From NCBI RefSeq assembly GCF_918741295.1, contig NZ_CAKKNB010000001.1:62001-126000 (forward strand): 64,000 nt of DNA, written 5' to 3'. Below are positions 9,047-18,592 of this stretch, piece by piece. Each line of letters starts with the position of its first letter. The stretch's first letter is position 1. The translations under genes and the position numbers were made by a program. The DNA is from Aquabacterium sp. CECT 9606 (GTDB taxonomy: Bacteria > Pseudomonadota > Gammaproteobacteria > Burkholderiales > Burkholderiaceae_C). The notes beneath the pieces are model-generated. The model made no database searches. It was not told the origin of the DNA and worked only from the letters and a program-made list of their open reading frames with translations.

Positions 9047-9898
9047 TTAAGCGGTGCCGCGTGCCATGGCCATCAAACGTTCAACGCGCTCTTCGGTTGA
9101 GGGGTGCGTGGAGAACAAGCCGCGCAATCCGCCACCCGACAGCGGGTTCATGATCATCATCTGGGCGGTTTCAGGGTGGCGCTCGGCCGCTTCCAGGGGC
9201 ATGCCCTGGGCGTAGCGGTGGATTTTTTGCAAGGCGCTCGCCAGGGCGTGCGGATCACCGCTGATCTCGGCGCCACCGCGGTCGGCTTCGAACTCACGAG
9301 CCCGGCTGATGGCCATCTGGATCAGGCTGGCCGCCAAAGGGGCCAGCAAAGCCACGGCGATGCCGGCGATGGGGTTGCTGGGGCGCCCTTCAGAGTCGCG
9401 CCCGCCAAAGAACATGGCGAAGTTGGCCAGCATCGAGATGGCACCGGCCATGGTGGCGCTGATGGTGCTGATCAGGATGTCGCGGTGCTTGACGTGGGCC
9501 AGCTCGTGCGCCATGACGCCACGCAGCTCGCGTTCGGTCAGCACATTGAGGATACCGGTGGTGGCGGCCACGGCGGCGTGGTCAGGGTTGCGGCCCGTGG
9601 CAAAGGCATTGGGGGCCGATTCGTCGATCAGGTAAACGCGGGGCATGGGCAACTGGGCGCGCTGCGCCAAGTCTTGCACCATGGCGTAAAAGCGCGGCGC
9701 GGTCGTGGCGTCGACCTCGCGCGCGTTGTACATCTTCAGCACCATGGTGTCGCTGAACCAGTAACTGAAGAAGTTCATGCCCACGGCCACCAGCAGCGCC
9801 ACCATCATGCCGGTGCGCCCGCCGATCATGGCGCCGATGGCCATGAACAAGGCCGTGATGGCGGCCATCAAAACAGCGGTTTTCAGGATGTTGAACAT
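9047..9898 (-). CDS. htpX: Membrane metalloprotease HtpX (copy 1)
   Basis: HtpX is an inner-membrane M48 zinc protease that degrades damaged or misassembled membrane proteins. This 283-residue copy has two N-terminal spans (about residues 7-45), the zinc motif HELAH at 131-135 and the third-ligand region EFEAD at 202-206. Two further hydrophobic segments lie at about 143-165 and 178-197. It ends with the usual [14 protein letters not shown] tail. It lies 73 bp after fmt on the same strand and probably belongs to a def-fmt-htpX unit, as in many beta-proteobacteria. A second, divergent htpX is present at 59.9-60.8 kb. The ATG start is followed directly by the first membrane span. Confidence 0.95.
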   Translation of the reverse strand: MFNILKTAVLMAAITALFMAIGAMIGGRTGMMVALLVAVGMNFFSYWFSDTMVLKMYNAREVDATTAPRFYAMVQDLAQRAQLPMPRVYLIDESAPNAFATGRNPDHAAVAATTGILNVLTERELRGVMAHELAHVKHRDILISTISATMAGAISMLANFAMFFGGRDSEGRPSNPIAGIAVALLAPLAASLIQMAISRAREFEADRGGAEISGDPHALASALQKIHRYAQGMPLEAAERHPETAQMMIMNPLSGGGLRGLFSTHPSTEERVERLMAMARGTA

Positions 9899-9971
9899 GG
9901 TCGAGGTGCTCCTTCGTCCTTGTCAGATGCGGGCGCTTGGGCAAGGTTCAAGCCGGGGCATGGATTTTTTG

Positions 9972-10919
9972 TCAGCCCAGCCGTGCAGGTAAATCGCCAC
10001 CCTGGCTTTGCAGGAAGTCCCGGGTGGCGATGCGTTTGCCCCCGGGGCGTTGCAGGGTGTGCAAGGCCAGCGATTGCTCGCCGCAGGCCACCACCAGGCT
10101 GTCGCCGTTGGCGTGCAGCACCTGGCCAGGCTCGCCGCTGGCTGGCAGCACCGAGGCCGCCCACAGCTTGACGGTTTCACCGGCCCACTGCAGCGTGGTG
10201 CCGGGAAACGGGTCAAAGGCGCGCACCCGCCGGGCAATCTGCGTGGCCGGTTGCAGCCAGTCGATGGCGGCTTCGGCCTTGTCGATCTTGTGGGCGTAGG
10301 TCACGCCTTCGGCCGGTTGGGGCACGGGGCGAAGCCCGCCACAGGCGGCCAGCTCCAGCGCTTCCACGATCATCCGGCCGCCCAGGCGGGCCAGGCGGTC
10401 GTGCAGGGTCGCGGTGGTGTCGTCGGGCCGAATCGCTTCACGTTCCATCAGCAGCATGTCGCCAGTGTCCAGGCCTTCGTCCATCTGCATGATGGTGATG
10501 CCCGTCTCGGCGTCACCGGCTTCGATGGCGCGGTGGATGGGCGCGGCACCCCGCCAGCGAGGCAGCAGCGAGCCATGGATGTTGAGGCAGCCCAGCCGGG
10601 GAAGCGTGAGCGTCCACTTGGGCAGGATCAGGCCATAAGCGGCCACCACTATCAGGTCGGCCTGCACTGCTTGCAATGTGGCTTGCGCGGCCTGGGCAGC
10701 CTCGGCGTGCTTGCCATCCAGCTTCAGGCTGGGCGGTTGGGCCACCGCGATGCCATGGTCCAGGGCGAATTGCTTGACCGGCGAGGCCTGCAGCTTCATG
10801 CCCCGGCCAGCAGGGCGGTCAGGCTGGGTCAGCACCAGCGGGATCTCGAACCCCGCGGCGTGCAAGGCCGCCAGCGCTTCCCGGGCAAACTCGGGCGTGC
10901 CCGCAAAAACGATTTTCAT
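9972..10919 (-). CDS. fmt: Methionyl-tRNA formyltransferase
   Basis: Fmt transfers a formyl group from 10-formyl-tetrahydrofolate to initiator Met-tRNA. The 315-residue protein has the N-terminal [12 protein letters not shown] start of the Rossmann-like formyltransferase domain. The catalytic Asn-His-Asp region appears as [16 protein letters not shown] at about residue 108, with the LDTGDML block at about residue 145. The C-terminal tRNA-binding OB domain occupies about 205-310. It begins 20 bp after def on the same strand, the conserved def-fmt pair, which makes and then removes N-terminal formyl groups. Length and start are normal. Confidence 0.97.
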   Translation of the reverse strand: MKIVFAGTPEFAREALAALHAAGFEIPLVLTQPDRPAGRGMKLQASPVKQFALDHGIAVAQPPSLKLDGKHAEAAQAAQATLQAVQADLIVVAAYGLILPKWTLTLPRLGCLNIHGSLLPRWRGAAPIHRAIEAGDAETGITIMQMDEGLDTGDMLLMEREAIRPDDTTATLHDRLARLGGRMIVEALELAACGGLRPVPQPAEGVTYAHKIDKAEAAIDWLQPATQIARRVRAFDPFPGTTLQWAGETVKLWAASVLPASGEPGQVLHANGDSLVVACGEQSLALHTLQRPGGKRIATRDFLQSQGGDLPARLG

Positions 10920-10939
10920 GGCGGCGATCAGTCAATCAG

Positions 10940-11455
10940 TCAGTCGGAAGCGTCGTCGTCTTTGGCGCGCTTTTGCAGCTTGGTCTTGATGCGGTTGCGC
11001 TTGAGCGGTGACAAATATTCCACGAATACTTTGCCCATCAGGTGGTCCAGCTCGTGTTGAATGCACACGGCCAGCAACTCGTCAGCGTCGAATTCGTAGG
11101 GCTGGCCGTCGCGGTTCAGGGCGCGCACGCGCACACGGGCGTGGCGTTCCACCTTGTCGTAAATGGTGGGCACCGACAGGCAGCCTTCTTCCCAGATGAT
11201 CATCTCGTCGCTGGCGCCGATGATCTCGGGGTTGATCAGCACGCGCGGGTCGTCGCGCTCCTCGCTGGTGTCGATGACGACCAGGCGCTCATGCACGTCC
11301 ACCTGCGTGGCAGCCAGGCCCACCCCTTTGGCGTCGTACATGGTTTCCAGCATGTCGTCGACCAATTGGCGAACACGGTCGTCGACCACGTCGATCGGGC
11401 GCGCCACCTTGTGCAGGCGGGCGTCGGGGTAACAAAGGATGGGCAGCAGAGCCAT
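10940..11455 (-). CDS. def: Peptide deformylase
   Basis: Def removes the N-formyl group from nascent proteins. The three metal-site motifs are present: [11 protein letters not shown] (motif 1), EEGCLSVP (motif 2, with the metal-ligand Cys) and [17 protein letters not shown] (motif 3, HExxH). The frame is open further upstream, to 11551. The ATG at 11455 is preferred because it gives the family-typical N-terminus [14 protein letters not shown] and a 171-residue protein. Def is first in a probable def-fmt-htpX operon and is divergent from the LysM gene. Confidence 0.96.
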   Translation of the reverse strand: MALLPILCYPDARLHKVARPIDVVDDRVRQLVDDMLETMYDAKGVGLAATQVDVHERLVVIDTSEERDDPRVLINPEIIGASDEMIIWEEGCLSVPTIYDKVERHARVRVRALNRDGQPYEFDADELLAVCIQHELDHLMGKVFVEYLSPLKRNRIKTKLQKRAKDDDASD

Positions 11456-11709
11456 GGTACTTCTCAGCGGTGCAAACGGCCGTTCAAGGGCCGGGTCGGA
11501 CGAGGGCAGGGTGTTCCCGCTCGGATGTGGAAGCGGCGCAACGAACCCCAAGGCACCCGGCTAAATTCAGCGGGCAAGTGAGGACAATTTTCGTTGCGAC
11601 CGCTTGTCATTTCCGGGCAGAATCAAACGATCATTGACCAGATTTTGCCGGTTATTGGGAATCCTTATTGTCAGGGATCTCATCGGCGGGTGGATTGGAG
11701 AGAGTTTTC
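11456..11709. promoter_or_regulatory. Divergent intergenic region def / LysM gene
   Basis: This 254-bp spacer separates two divergent starts and must contain promoters for both. A TTGACC hexamer is visible near 11636 for the rightward gene, but no convincing -10 at normal spacing could be fixed. A GGAGAG ribosome-binding site at about 11698-11703 sets the rightward start at 11710. Confidence 0.35.
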
Positions 11710-12879
11710 ATGACCCAGCGATTGCTGCCCCTTGCTCATGCCATGGCCTTGTCGGTTGCGGCATCCCTGGGTATTTTGGCCACCACCGCACAAGCTGCCG
11801 ATGGCCCCAACTTCCCCATCACCAACCAGCAAAAGGCCACGGCCAAGCAGGTTTCGCAAGCCGGGGTTGCGCTGTCAGAGCTGTCGCCCAACGCGCCTGA
11901 TTCCTACACCGTCAAGCGTGGCGACACCCTGTGGGACATCTCCAAGCTCTTCCTCAAGAGCCCGTGGCGCTGGCCCGAGCTGTGGGGCATGAACATGCAG
12001 CAGATCCGCAACCCGCACCTGATCTTCCCCGGACAGGTGCTGTACCTCGACAAGTCCAGTGGCCGTGCGCGCCTGCGCCTGGGCCAACCAGTGGGCGTCA
12101 GTGGTGATGCCCGCTTGTCGCCCCGCGTGCGCGAAGGCTCGCTCGAAGACGCGATCACGGCCGTGCCCTTGCACCTGATCGAGCCTTTCTTCAACGAGGC
12201 CGTCATCTTTGACACCAGCCAGGAATTGTTGAGCGCACCGCGCGTGGTGGCCACGCAAGAGGGCCGCGTGATGTTGTCGCGTGGTGAAACCGCCTATGTG
12301 CGCGGTGACCTGGGTGGCCGCCGCGAGTTCCGCATCTTCCGCGAACCCAAGCCGCTGCGTGATCCCACCACCAAGGAGGTGCTGGGCTACGAGGCCGCTT
12401 ACGTGGGCACCATGAACCTGGTCCGCGAGGGCGTGGAAGGCACCGGCGCCGATGGCCAGCCCATGGTCATCCCCTCCACCTTCACCACCAGCATCCTGCG
12501 CCAGGAAGGCATGATCGGCGACCGCCTGGCCCCCGTGCCCCCGCGCGAGTTCGACAACCTGGCTCCGCACGCACCCGCCCAAGACATCAGCGGCCAGATC
12601 GTGTCCATCTATGGCGAAAGCCTGACGGCCGGCCAAAGCCAGATCGTGTCCCTGAACAAGGGCACCCGCGACGGCATGGAACGTGGCCACGTGCTGGCCC
12701 TGTGGCGCGAGGGCAATACCATCCGCGACATGACCTTGCCCGACAAGCCCATGATCAAGCTGCCCGATGAGCGCCATGGCCTGTTGTTCGTGTTCCGCAC
12801 CTTTGACCGCATGTCCTACGCCCTGATCCTGAGCGTGAAGGACCCGGTCAAGCCCGGGGACAAGTTCACCCAGCCCTGA
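11710..12879 (+). CDS. Secreted LysM-domain protein
   Basis: This 389-residue exported protein probably binds peptidoglycan. A Sec signal peptide (residues 1-28, ending AQA-AD) is followed by a single LysM domain at about 62-115, with the signature YTVKRGDTLWDIS. The remaining 270 residues have no recognised domain but match the beta-proteobacterial pattern of LysM proteins found beside dprA. The frame is open 42 bp further upstream; the ATG at 11710 is chosen because GGAGAG lies 6 bp before it and it opens a proper signal peptide. The dprA start lies 22 bp downstream, so the two are likely co-transcribed. No hydrolase motif is visible, so an envelope structural or sensing role is inferred. 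Confidence 0.9.
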   Translation: MTQRLLPLAHAMALSVAASLGILATTAQAADGPNFPITNQQKATAKQVSQAGVALSELSPNAPDSYTVKRGDTLWDISKLFLKSPWRWPELWGMNMQQIRNPHLIFPGQVLYLDKSSGRARLRLGQPVGVSGDARLSPRVREGSLEDAITAVPLHLIEPFFNEAVIFDTSQELLSAPRVVATQEGRVMLSRGETAYVRGDLGGRREFRIFREPKPLRDPTTKEVLGYEAAYVGTMNLVREGVEGTGADGQPMVIPSTFTTSILRQEGMIGDRLAPVPPREFDNLAPHAPAQDISGQIVSIYGESLTAGQSQIVSLNKGTRDGMERGHVLALWREGNTIRDMTLPDKPMIKLPDERHGLLFVFRTFDRMSYALILSVKDPVKPGDKFTQP

Positions 12880-12901
12880 TTGACGATCCCGCAGGTTGAA
12901 G

Positions 12902-14026
12902 ATGGAACGCGACGAAATCGGCGCGTGGCTGCGGCTATTGCTGACACCACGCGTGGGCCCGACCTCCGCCCGGCGGCTGCTCGCGGCGCTGGGCTCGCCC
13001 CAGGCCGTGTTTGCCGCCACCCGTGAGGCCTTGTGCCAGGTAGTGCCGGCCCGCGAAGCCACAGGATTGCTGAAGATCCCGGCCGACTTGGCCGAGCAAC
13101 TGGATGCCACCCTGGCCTGGTTGGACGCCTCGCCAGCCGGCCAAGCCCGTGCCCTGATCACCCTGGGTGACGAGCGCTACCCGGCCGCGCTGCTGGAAAC
13201 CGCCGATCCGCCTTTTTTGCTGTTCGCACAAGGCCAGGTGGCGCTGTTGCAACGGCCCAGCGTGGCCATCGTGGGCAGCCGAAACCCCACCGCCCAAGGC
13301 AAGGAAAACGCTTTTGCCTTTGCCCAGGCCTTGAGCCAGGCGGGCATCACCGTGGTGTCGGGTCTGGCCCTGGGCATTGACGGGGCGGCGCACGAAGGCG
13401 CTTTGGCAGGTGGCCGCCTGGGCAGCACCGTGGCCGTGGTGGGCACGGGCCTGGACCGCGTCTATCCCAAAACCCACCGCGATCTGGCACACCGCATCGC
13501 GCAAGATGGCTTGCTGATCAGCGAATTCACCTTGGGCACGCCGCCGCTGGCCGGCAACTTCCCCAAGCGCAACCGCATCGTGGCAGGTTTGTCGCGCGGC
13601 ACCCTGGTGGTCGAGGCCGCGGTGCAATCGGGCTCGCTGATCACCGCGCGCCTGGCGATGGAGATGGGCCGCGAGGTGCTGGCCATCCCGGGCTCCATCC
13701 ATTCGCCGCAAGCCAAGGGCTGCCATGCCCTGATCAAGCAAGGCGCCAAACTGGTGGAAACCGCGCAAGACGTGCTGGAAGAGATGAATTGGCGAGCCGC
13801 CTCGCTGGCCCCTGCCGGCCCCGGCGACGATCAAGCCGATGAGGCGTCTGAAGGTGAAGACCTGGTTCTGGGCGCGATGGGTTACGACCCGGTGGGCCAG
13901 GAGGCCTTGTCCGCCCGCACCGGCATGGGCCCCGCCGACCTGGGCGCGCGCCTGCTGGAGCTGGAAATGATGGGCCAGGTGGCGCGCTTGCCTGGCGCCT
14001 TGTTCCAGCGCGTGGGGCTGGGTTGA
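12902..14026 (+). CDS. dprA: DNA-processing protein DprA
   Basis: DprA binds incoming single-stranded DNA during natural transformation and loads RecA. The 374-residue protein has a short N-terminal helical SAM-like region. The Rossmann-like core carries GSRNPTAQG (about residue 122), [16 protein letters not shown] (about 152) and [11 protein letters not shown] (about 221). The C-terminal winged-helix domain occupies about 310-372. A TTG two codons upstream is also in frame; the ATG at 12902 is preferred. Its stop overlaps the lipB start by one base (TGATG), which suggests coupled translation. Confidence 0.95.
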   Translation: MERDEIGAWLRLLLTPRVGPTSARRLLAALGSPQAVFAATREALCQVVPAREATGLLKIPADLAEQLDATLAWLDASPAGQARALITLGDERYPAALLETADPPFLLFAQGQVALLQRPSVAIVGSRNPTAQGKENAFAFAQALSQAGITVVSGLALGIDGAAHEGALAGGRLGSTVAVVGTGLDRVYPKTHRDLAHRIAQDGLLISEFTLGTPPLAGNFPKRNRIVAGLSRGTLVVEAAVQSGSLITARLAMEMGREVLAIPGSIHSPQAKGCHALIKQGAKLVETAQDVLEEMNWRAASLAPAGPGDDQADEASEGEDLVLGAMGYDPVGQEALSARTGMGPADLGARLLELEMMGQVARLPGALFQRVGLG

Positions 14027-14706
14027 TGTTGACCAAGCCGCTGGGCCGGGTGGACTACGCCCCCACGGCCCAGGCCATGCAGGCCTTCACCGAAGCCCGC
14101 TCGCCCGACACACCCGATGAACTCTGGGTTTGCGAACACCCGCCCGTGTTCACTCAAGGCCTGGCTGGCAAGGCCGACCACGTGCTGTTCAACCCGCCCG
14201 GGCCCGACCACATCCCCGTGGTGCAGACCAACCGGGGAGGCCAGGTCACGTACCACGGCCCCGGCCAGGTGGTGGCCTACCCGCTGGTGGACTTGAAACG
14301 CCAGGGCATCTACGTCAAGGAATACGTGTTCCGGCTGGAGCAGGCGCTCATCAAAACGCTGGAAGTGCTGGGCGTCACCGGGCACCGCGTGGCGGGGGCG
14401 CCTGGCATCTATGTGCGCCTGAATGATCCCGCCGGCCACGCGGCTTTGAGTGAGCCCGCCGACCCGCGCGATCCCTTCAAGGGGCTGGGCAAGGTCGCTG
14501 CGCTGGGCATCAAGGTCAGCCGCCATTGCACCTACCATGGCGTGGCGCTGAACGTGGCCATGAACCTGTCGCCCTACGACCGCATCAACCCTTGCGGCTA
14601 CACGGGCTTGAAGACGGTGGACCTGGCCTCGCTGGGGGTGAACGTGCCCTGGGACGAGGCGGCCGCCCTGCTCGCCGGCAAGCTGGGCACCTGGCTTTCG
14701 CCCTGA
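14026..14706 (+). CDS. lipB: Lipoyl(octanoyl) transferase LipB
   Basis: LipB moves octanoyl groups from acyl carrier protein to lipoyl domains of 2-oxoacid dehydrogenases and GcvH. The 226-residue protein has the motif [13 protein letters not shown] at about residue 69, the catalytic Lys region [13 protein letters not shown] at about 160, and the catalytic Cys in INPCGYTG at about 188. The ATG at 14026 overlaps the dprA stop; a TTG codon one position earlier is an unlikely start. lipA follows after 17 bp, so the two steps of endogenous lipoate synthesis are encoded together. Confidence 0.97.
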   Translation: MLTKPLGRVDYAPTAQAMQAFTEARSPDTPDELWVCEHPPVFTQGLAGKADHVLFNPPGPDHIPVVQTNRGGQVTYHGPGQVVAYPLVDLKRQGIYVKEYVFRLEQALIKTLEVLGVTGHRVAGAPGIYVRLNDPAGHAALSEPADPRDPFKGLGKVAALGIKVSRHCTYHGVALNVAMNLSPYDRINPCGYTGLKTVDLASLGVNVPWDEAAALLAGKLGTWLSP

Positions 14707-14723
14707 TCGGCTAAAGTGGCGGG

Positions 14724-15683
14724 ATGGCCACCGATTCCACGCCCTACGACCCCACCATCAAGCAAAAAGCTGAGGCCAAGATGGCCCGCATCCCGATCAA
14801 GGTGGTGCCCATCGGCGAGGTGCTGAAAAAACCCGACTGGATCCGCGTGCGCGCGGGCTCGCCCAGCACCCGCTTCTACGAGATCAAGCAGATCCTGCGC
14901 GAGCACAAGCTGCACACGGTGTGCGAAGAGGCCTCTTGCCCCAACATCGGCGAGTGCTTTGGCAAGGGCACGGCCACCTTCATGATCATGGGCGACAAGT
15001 GCACGCGCCGTTGCCCGTTTTGCGATGTGGGACACGGCCGCCCTGACCCGCTCGACGTTGATGAGCCGGCCAACCTGGCCAAGACCATCGCGGCGCTCAA
15101 GCTCAAGTACGTCGTGATCACCAGCGTCGACCGCGATGATCTGCGCGACGGTGGCGCTGCCCATTTCGTGGAATGCATCCGCCAGGTGCGCGAGCTCAGC
15201 CCCGCCACCCAGATCGAGATCCTGACGCCCGACTTCCGGGGCCGCATGGACCGCGCGCTGGAGATCCTCAAGCTGGCCCCACCCGATGTGATGAACCACA
15301 ACCTGGAAACCGCGCCGCGCCTGTACAAGGAAGCGCGCCCCGGGTCGGATTACCAGTACAGCCTGAACCTGCTCAAGCGCTTCAAGGAATTCGCGCCGCA
15401 CGTGCCCACCAAGAGCGGCATCATGGTGGGCCTGGGCGAGACCGACGAAGAGATCCTGCAGGTGATGCGCGACATGCGCGAGCACGACATCGACATGCTC
15501 ACCATCGGCCAGTACCTGGCGCCCAGCGGGCACCACTTGCCGGTGCGTCGCTATGTGCACCCGGACACCTTCAAGATGTTCGAGGAAGAAGCCCGCAAGA
15601 TGGGTTTCAGCCACGCGGCCGTGGGCGCCATGGTGCGCAGCTCGTACCACGCCGATCAGCAGGCGGCACACGCTGGGGTGTGA
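14724..15683 (+). CDS. lipA: Lipoyl synthase LipA
   Basis: LipA is a radical-SAM enzyme that inserts two sulfurs into protein-bound octanoyl chains. The 319-residue protein has both cluster motifs: the auxiliary iron-sulfur site [12 protein letters not shown] at about residue 67 and the radical-SAM site CTRRCPFC at about residue 93. The C-terminal Ser ligand of the auxiliary cluster lies in MVRSSYHAD at about residue 306. Its length is typical. It follows lipB by 17 bp in the same transcript. Confidence 0.97.
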   Translation: MATDSTPYDPTIKQKAEAKMARIPIKVVPIGEVLKKPDWIRVRAGSPSTRFYEIKQILREHKLHTVCEEASCPNIGECFGKGTATFMIMGDKCTRRCPFCDVGHGRPDPLDVDEPANLAKTIAALKLKYVVITSVDRDDLRDGGAAHFVECIRQVRELSPATQIEILTPDFRGRMDRALEILKLAPPDVMNHNLETAPRLYKEARPGSDYQYSLNLLKRFKEFAPHVPTKSGIMVGLGETDEEILQVMRDMREHDIDMLTIGQYLAPSGHHLPVRRYVHPDTFKMFEEEARKMGFSHAAVGAMVRSSYHADQQAAHAGV

Positions 15684-15723
15684 TGTGACCCGGGGCCGCC
15701 GCAACAGCACGCAAGGCCGGCCC

Positions 15724-16797
15724 ATGATCAATCTCTCCACCCAGCGGTATGCGCTGTTTGCCTTGTTGGCCGCCGCGCTGTTCGGCATCAGCGCGCCCCT
15801 GGCCAAAGCTTTGGGTGCGGGCATGTCGCCGCTCATGTTGGCGGGTCTTCTTTACCTGGGCAGCGGCCTGGCCTTGGCCACACTGCGGCTGGCACGGCGT
15901 GTCCGGGGCGCGGGCGCAGAAAGCCCGGTGCGTCGCCAGGCTTGGCCTTGGTTGCTCGGTGCGGTGGTGTTCGGGGGGGCGCTGGGGCCCGTGATGCTGA
16001 TGTGGGGTCTGCAATCCACCCCAGGGGCATTTGCCTCCTTGCTGCTCGGCCTGGAGGGCATCCTCACCGCGCTGGTCGCCGCGCTGGCCTTCCGTGAATC
16101 GGTCGATGGCCGGGTGTGGGCCGCCGGGGCCTTGATGTTGGGCGCGAGCGTGGCCCTGGCATGGCCTGGCGGTGGAAGCACCTCGTGGATCGGTGTGGTG
16201 GCCATCCTTGGCGCTTGCTTGTGCTGGGCGCTGGACAATAACCTCACGCGCCCGATCTCGTCCGCGGATCCCATGCAGATCGCGGCCATCAAGGGCTTGA
16301 TGGCAGGCGGCTTCAATCTGGCGATTGCGCTGTTCCTGGGGCAATCGTTGCCCACGTGGCAAGCCGTGGTGTCGGCGCTCGTGTTGGGCGCCTTGAGCTA
16401 TGGCGTGAGCCTGGTCTTGTTCATCCTGGCTTTGCGGCACCTGGGCAGCGCGCGTGCGGGTGCCCACTTTGGCACTGCGCCGTTTTTTGGGGCCGGCTTT
16501 GCCGTGCTGCTGGGCGAGCCGGTCACCGCTTGGCTGCTCCTGGCCGTGGGCTTGACCGCGCTGGCGACCTGGTTGGTCCTGACCGAGCGCCATCAGCACC
16601 TGCACAGCCACGAGCCCATGGCGCATGAGCACTTTCACCACCACGATGAGCACCATCGGCATGAGCACGATTTTCCGTGGGATCCCGCCAAGGGCCACGC
16701 GCACGCGCACCGCCACGCACCATTGACGCACAGCCATGCGCACCTGCCAGATCTGCACCATCGTCATGGTCATGGTCATGGTCATGGTCATGGCTGA
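15724..16797 (+). CDS. EamA/DMT-family transporter with His-rich C-terminus
   Basis: This 357-residue inner-membrane protein has ten predicted spans in two EamA repeats (about residues 8-135 and 150-285). It resembles the DMT superfamily of metabolite or drug exporters. The striking feature is a roughly 68-residue C-terminal cytoplasmic or periplasmic tail that is nearly half histidine (motifs such as HEHFHHHDEHHRHEH and repeated HG), a pattern typical of Ni/Co/Zn-handling proteins. The frame extends upstream into lipA; the ATG at 15724 is preferred because it directly precedes the first span. The tail ends in a tandem hexanucleotide repeat. A metal-linked export function is inferred only from the tail. 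Confidence 0.85.
   Translation: MINLSTQRYALFALLAAALFGISAPLAKALGAGMSPLMLAGLLYLGSGLALATLRLARRVRGAGAESPVRRQAWPWLLGAVVFGGALGPVMLMWGLQSTPGAFASLLLGLEGILTALVAALAFRESVDGRVWAAGALMLGASVALAWPGGGSTSWIGVVAILGACLCWALDNNLTRPISSADPMQIAAIKGLMAGGFNLAIALFLGQSLPTWQAVVSALVLGALSYGVSLVLFILALRHLGSARAGAHFGTAPFFGAGFAVLLGEPVTAWLLLAVGLTALATWLVLTERHQHLHSHEPMAHEHFHHHDEHHRHEHDFPWDPAKGHAHAHRHAPLTHSHAHLPDLHHRHGHGHGHGHG
16759..16794 (+). repeat. Tandem CATGGT hexamer repeat in coding tail
   Basis: Six consecutive hexamers read CATCGT, four CATGGT and CATGGC, coding for His-Arg/His-Gly units at the extreme C-terminus of the DMT transporter. Because the unit is a multiple of three, slippage would change tail length without a frameshift. 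Confidence 0.85.
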
Positions 16798-16863
16798 CGC
16801 TGGAGCCGGCTGCTGGCTTTGGGCAGGCAAGCCGATTGCCACAGATGGTGCAAGGAGCACATC

Positions 16864-17784
16864 ATGAACAAGATCACCGTTTTTCAACACCGCGCCGCCA
16901 GCGTGCTGCTGGCCCTGGCCACCCTGTCTGGGCTGAACCTGGCTCACGCCCAGGGTGCCGCCGGATCATCGGCGCCTGATTTGCGCGCCAAGTTCGAGCA
17001 ATTGAGCTCTTCTTTGCAGAACAGTGCTTTTCGTCGCCCGCTGGTCATCGATTCACGCGAATCCTCGGGCCAAGTGCGGGGCGACGTGTACGCCTTGGTA
17101 GAGCATCCCTTCACCAAAGTGCAGCAGGCTTTGCGCGATCCGGCACGTTGGTGCGACGTGATGATCCTGCACCCCAACACCAAGCAATGCCAGCCCCCAG
17201 CGCCGGGCCAGTCGGTGTTGAAGGTGGCCATCGGCAAAAAGCTCGAACAGCCGGTGGAGGACGCCTTTCCCCTGAACCTCACTTACTCGCAGGTCTCGGC
17301 CACGCCAGAGTACTTCCAGGTGCAACTGCGGGCGGCAGAAGGGCCCCTGGGCACCAGCAACTACCGCTTCGTGGTCGAGGCTGTGTCACTCGGGGGCGGC
17401 CGCAGTTTCATCCACCTGTCCTATTCTTACGCGTCCAGCCTGGCGGGTCACCTGGCCACCAAGGCTTACCTGGCCACGGCCGGCCGGTCGAAGGTGGGCT
17501 TCAGCCAAACGGGCACGGACGAGCGCGGCCAGCCCATCTACATCGATGGGGTGCGTGGTGCGGTTGAGCGCAATGCCATGCGGTATTACCTGGCCATCGA
17601 TGCCTGCCTGCAGTCATTGGATGCGCCCGCCGACCAGCGCTTTGATCGCCGCCTGACGCGCTTCCTGTCGTCCATGGAGCAATACCCCCGCCAATTGCAT
17701 GAGATGGACGGCAGCACCTTCCTGGATATCAAGCGGCGCCAGCATGAACGCCAGCGCCAAGCCCTGGTGGCCCAGTCGGCCTAG
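16864..17784 (+). CDS. Secreted protein of unknown function
   Basis: This 306-residue protein has a clear Sec signal peptide (about residues 1-30, ending AHAQG), so it is exported to the periplasm or beyond. No family is recognised with certainty. The mature protein contains paired cysteines (CDVMILHPNTKQC) and a beta-rich pattern with a late helical segment. This is loosely reminiscent of START/SRPBCC-like lipid-binding folds (a segment PFTKVQQALRDPARWC resembles their N-terminal helix), but this is inference. A ribosome-binding site AAGGAG lies just before the ATG. It follows the DMT transporter by 66 bp and may share its transcript. It ends near a convergent TetR gene. Confidence 0.8.
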   Translation: MNKITVFQHRAASVLLALATLSGLNLAHAQGAAGSSAPDLRAKFEQLSSSLQNSAFRRPLVIDSRESSGQVRGDVYALVEHPFTKVQQALRDPARWCDVMILHPNTKQCQPPAPGQSVLKVAIGKKLEQPVEDAFPLNLTYSQVSATPEYFQVQLRAAEGPLGTSNYRFVVEAVSLGGGRSFIHLSYSYASSLAGHLATKAYLATAGRSKVGFSQTGTDERGQPIYIDGVRGAVERNAMRYYLAIDACLQSLDAPADQRFDRRLTRFLSSMEQYPRQLHEMDGSTFLDIKRRQHERQRQALVAQSA

Positions 17785-17827
17785 TTCGGCGCTCGTCAGT
17801 CTTAGGTCTGCACCACCTTGGCGTTTT

Positions 17828-18520
17828 TCAGGGTGGGGCGATGTGGCCGCGCCGAGCCAGCTCGATGCAGGCCTTGAAGATGGCCACGCTGTTGTGCAGC
17901 ACTTCGTCCAGTGGCGTTTTGCATTTTTCTGCCACCCATTGCGTGGCGATGCGGTTGCTGGAGCCCACCAGGCCGTCGGCCACGATGGTGGGGTTCAGGC
18001 CCAGTTCCGCCAGGTTCGGGAAGAACTGCAGCACAAAGGCGCCCACCAGCTGGGCGTAATCCTGGCTGGCTTTGTTGGCCAGCGAGTTCATGCCTTCGCC
18101 CACATTCAGGGCATCGATCAGGCCCACGCGCGCGCGCCGCGGATCTTCCTGGATGAACTCCAGGAAGGCGCGGATGGCGGCTTCGGACAACTTCTCCGGG
18201 TCAGGCGGGCACTGCGCCAGCGCCACGATCGTGGCCTGCATCAGTTGCCGGCTGATCGCGCCATACACCGATCTGAACAAGGCCTCCATGCTGTCGAAGG
18301 ACTCGTAAAAGTAGCGTGAGGTGAGCTTGGCTTCCTTGCACACGTCGCGCACCGTGGATTGGTGGAACCCTTTTTCGCCAAACACCGCCAGCGCGGCGTC
18401 GATCAGGCGCGCCTTGCGTTGGCGCTGGCGCTCCACGGGATCGACCCCCGCATAACGCCGGCCGGTCGTCCCCGAGTTGGAGGGTGCTTCGGGGTTAACC
18501 CTGGTTCTGGAAACAGCCAT
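17828..18520 (-). CDS. TetR/AcrR-family transcriptional regulator
   Basis: This is a 230-residue one-component repressor. The N-terminal helix-turn-helix (about residues 25-80) includes STVRDVCKEAKLTSRYFYESF, and a ligand-binding helical domain follows. The frame allows a TTG two codons earlier; the ATG at 18520 is preferred. It is divergent from the Baeyer-Villiger monooxygenase gene, with only 72 bp between the starts and a TTGAC/GTCAA inverted repeat in between. It most likely controls that catabolic operon and itself in response to a substrate or acyl-CoA. Confidence 0.93.
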   Translation of the reverse strand: MAVSRTRVNPEAPSNSGTTGRRYAGVDPVERQRQRKARLIDAALAVFGEKGFHQSTVRDVCKEAKLTSRYFYESFDSMEALFRSVYGAISRQLMQATIVALAQCPPDPEKLSEAAIRAFLEFIQEDPRRARVGLIDALNVGEGMNSLANKASQDYAQLVGAFVLQFFPNLAELGLNPTIVADGLVGSSNRIATQWVAEKCKTPLDEVLHNSVAIFKACIELARRGHIAPP

Positions 18521-18556
18521 TGTCAAATATTATTTTTGAAGTTGACCATTGTCAAA
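18518..18556. promoter_or_regulatory. Putative TetR operator in divergent promoter
   Basis: TTGACCATTGTCAA at 18542-18555 is an inverted repeat with 5-bp arms (TTGAC/GTCAA). Part of it recurs as the direct repeat CATTGTCAAA at 18518-18527 and 18547-18556. The position between the divergent TetR and monooxygenase starts fits an operator that blocks both promoters. Confidence 0.5.
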
Positions 18557-18592
18557 ATGGTGCAGTGCGGCAGTGGACTCGGAGACGGATTG

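Noticed and set aside
6330-9050. 906-residue open frame on the plus strand antisense to the GGDEF-EAL gene
   Set aside because: It has no domain character; its His/Gln/Ala/Val-rich composition reflects GC-rich codon bias of the real minus-strand gene, whose catalytic motifs are intact.
16759-16794. Tandem hexamer run considered as a CRISPR-like or replication iteron repeat
   Set aside because: The units are contiguous without spacers and encode the His-Gly tail in frame.
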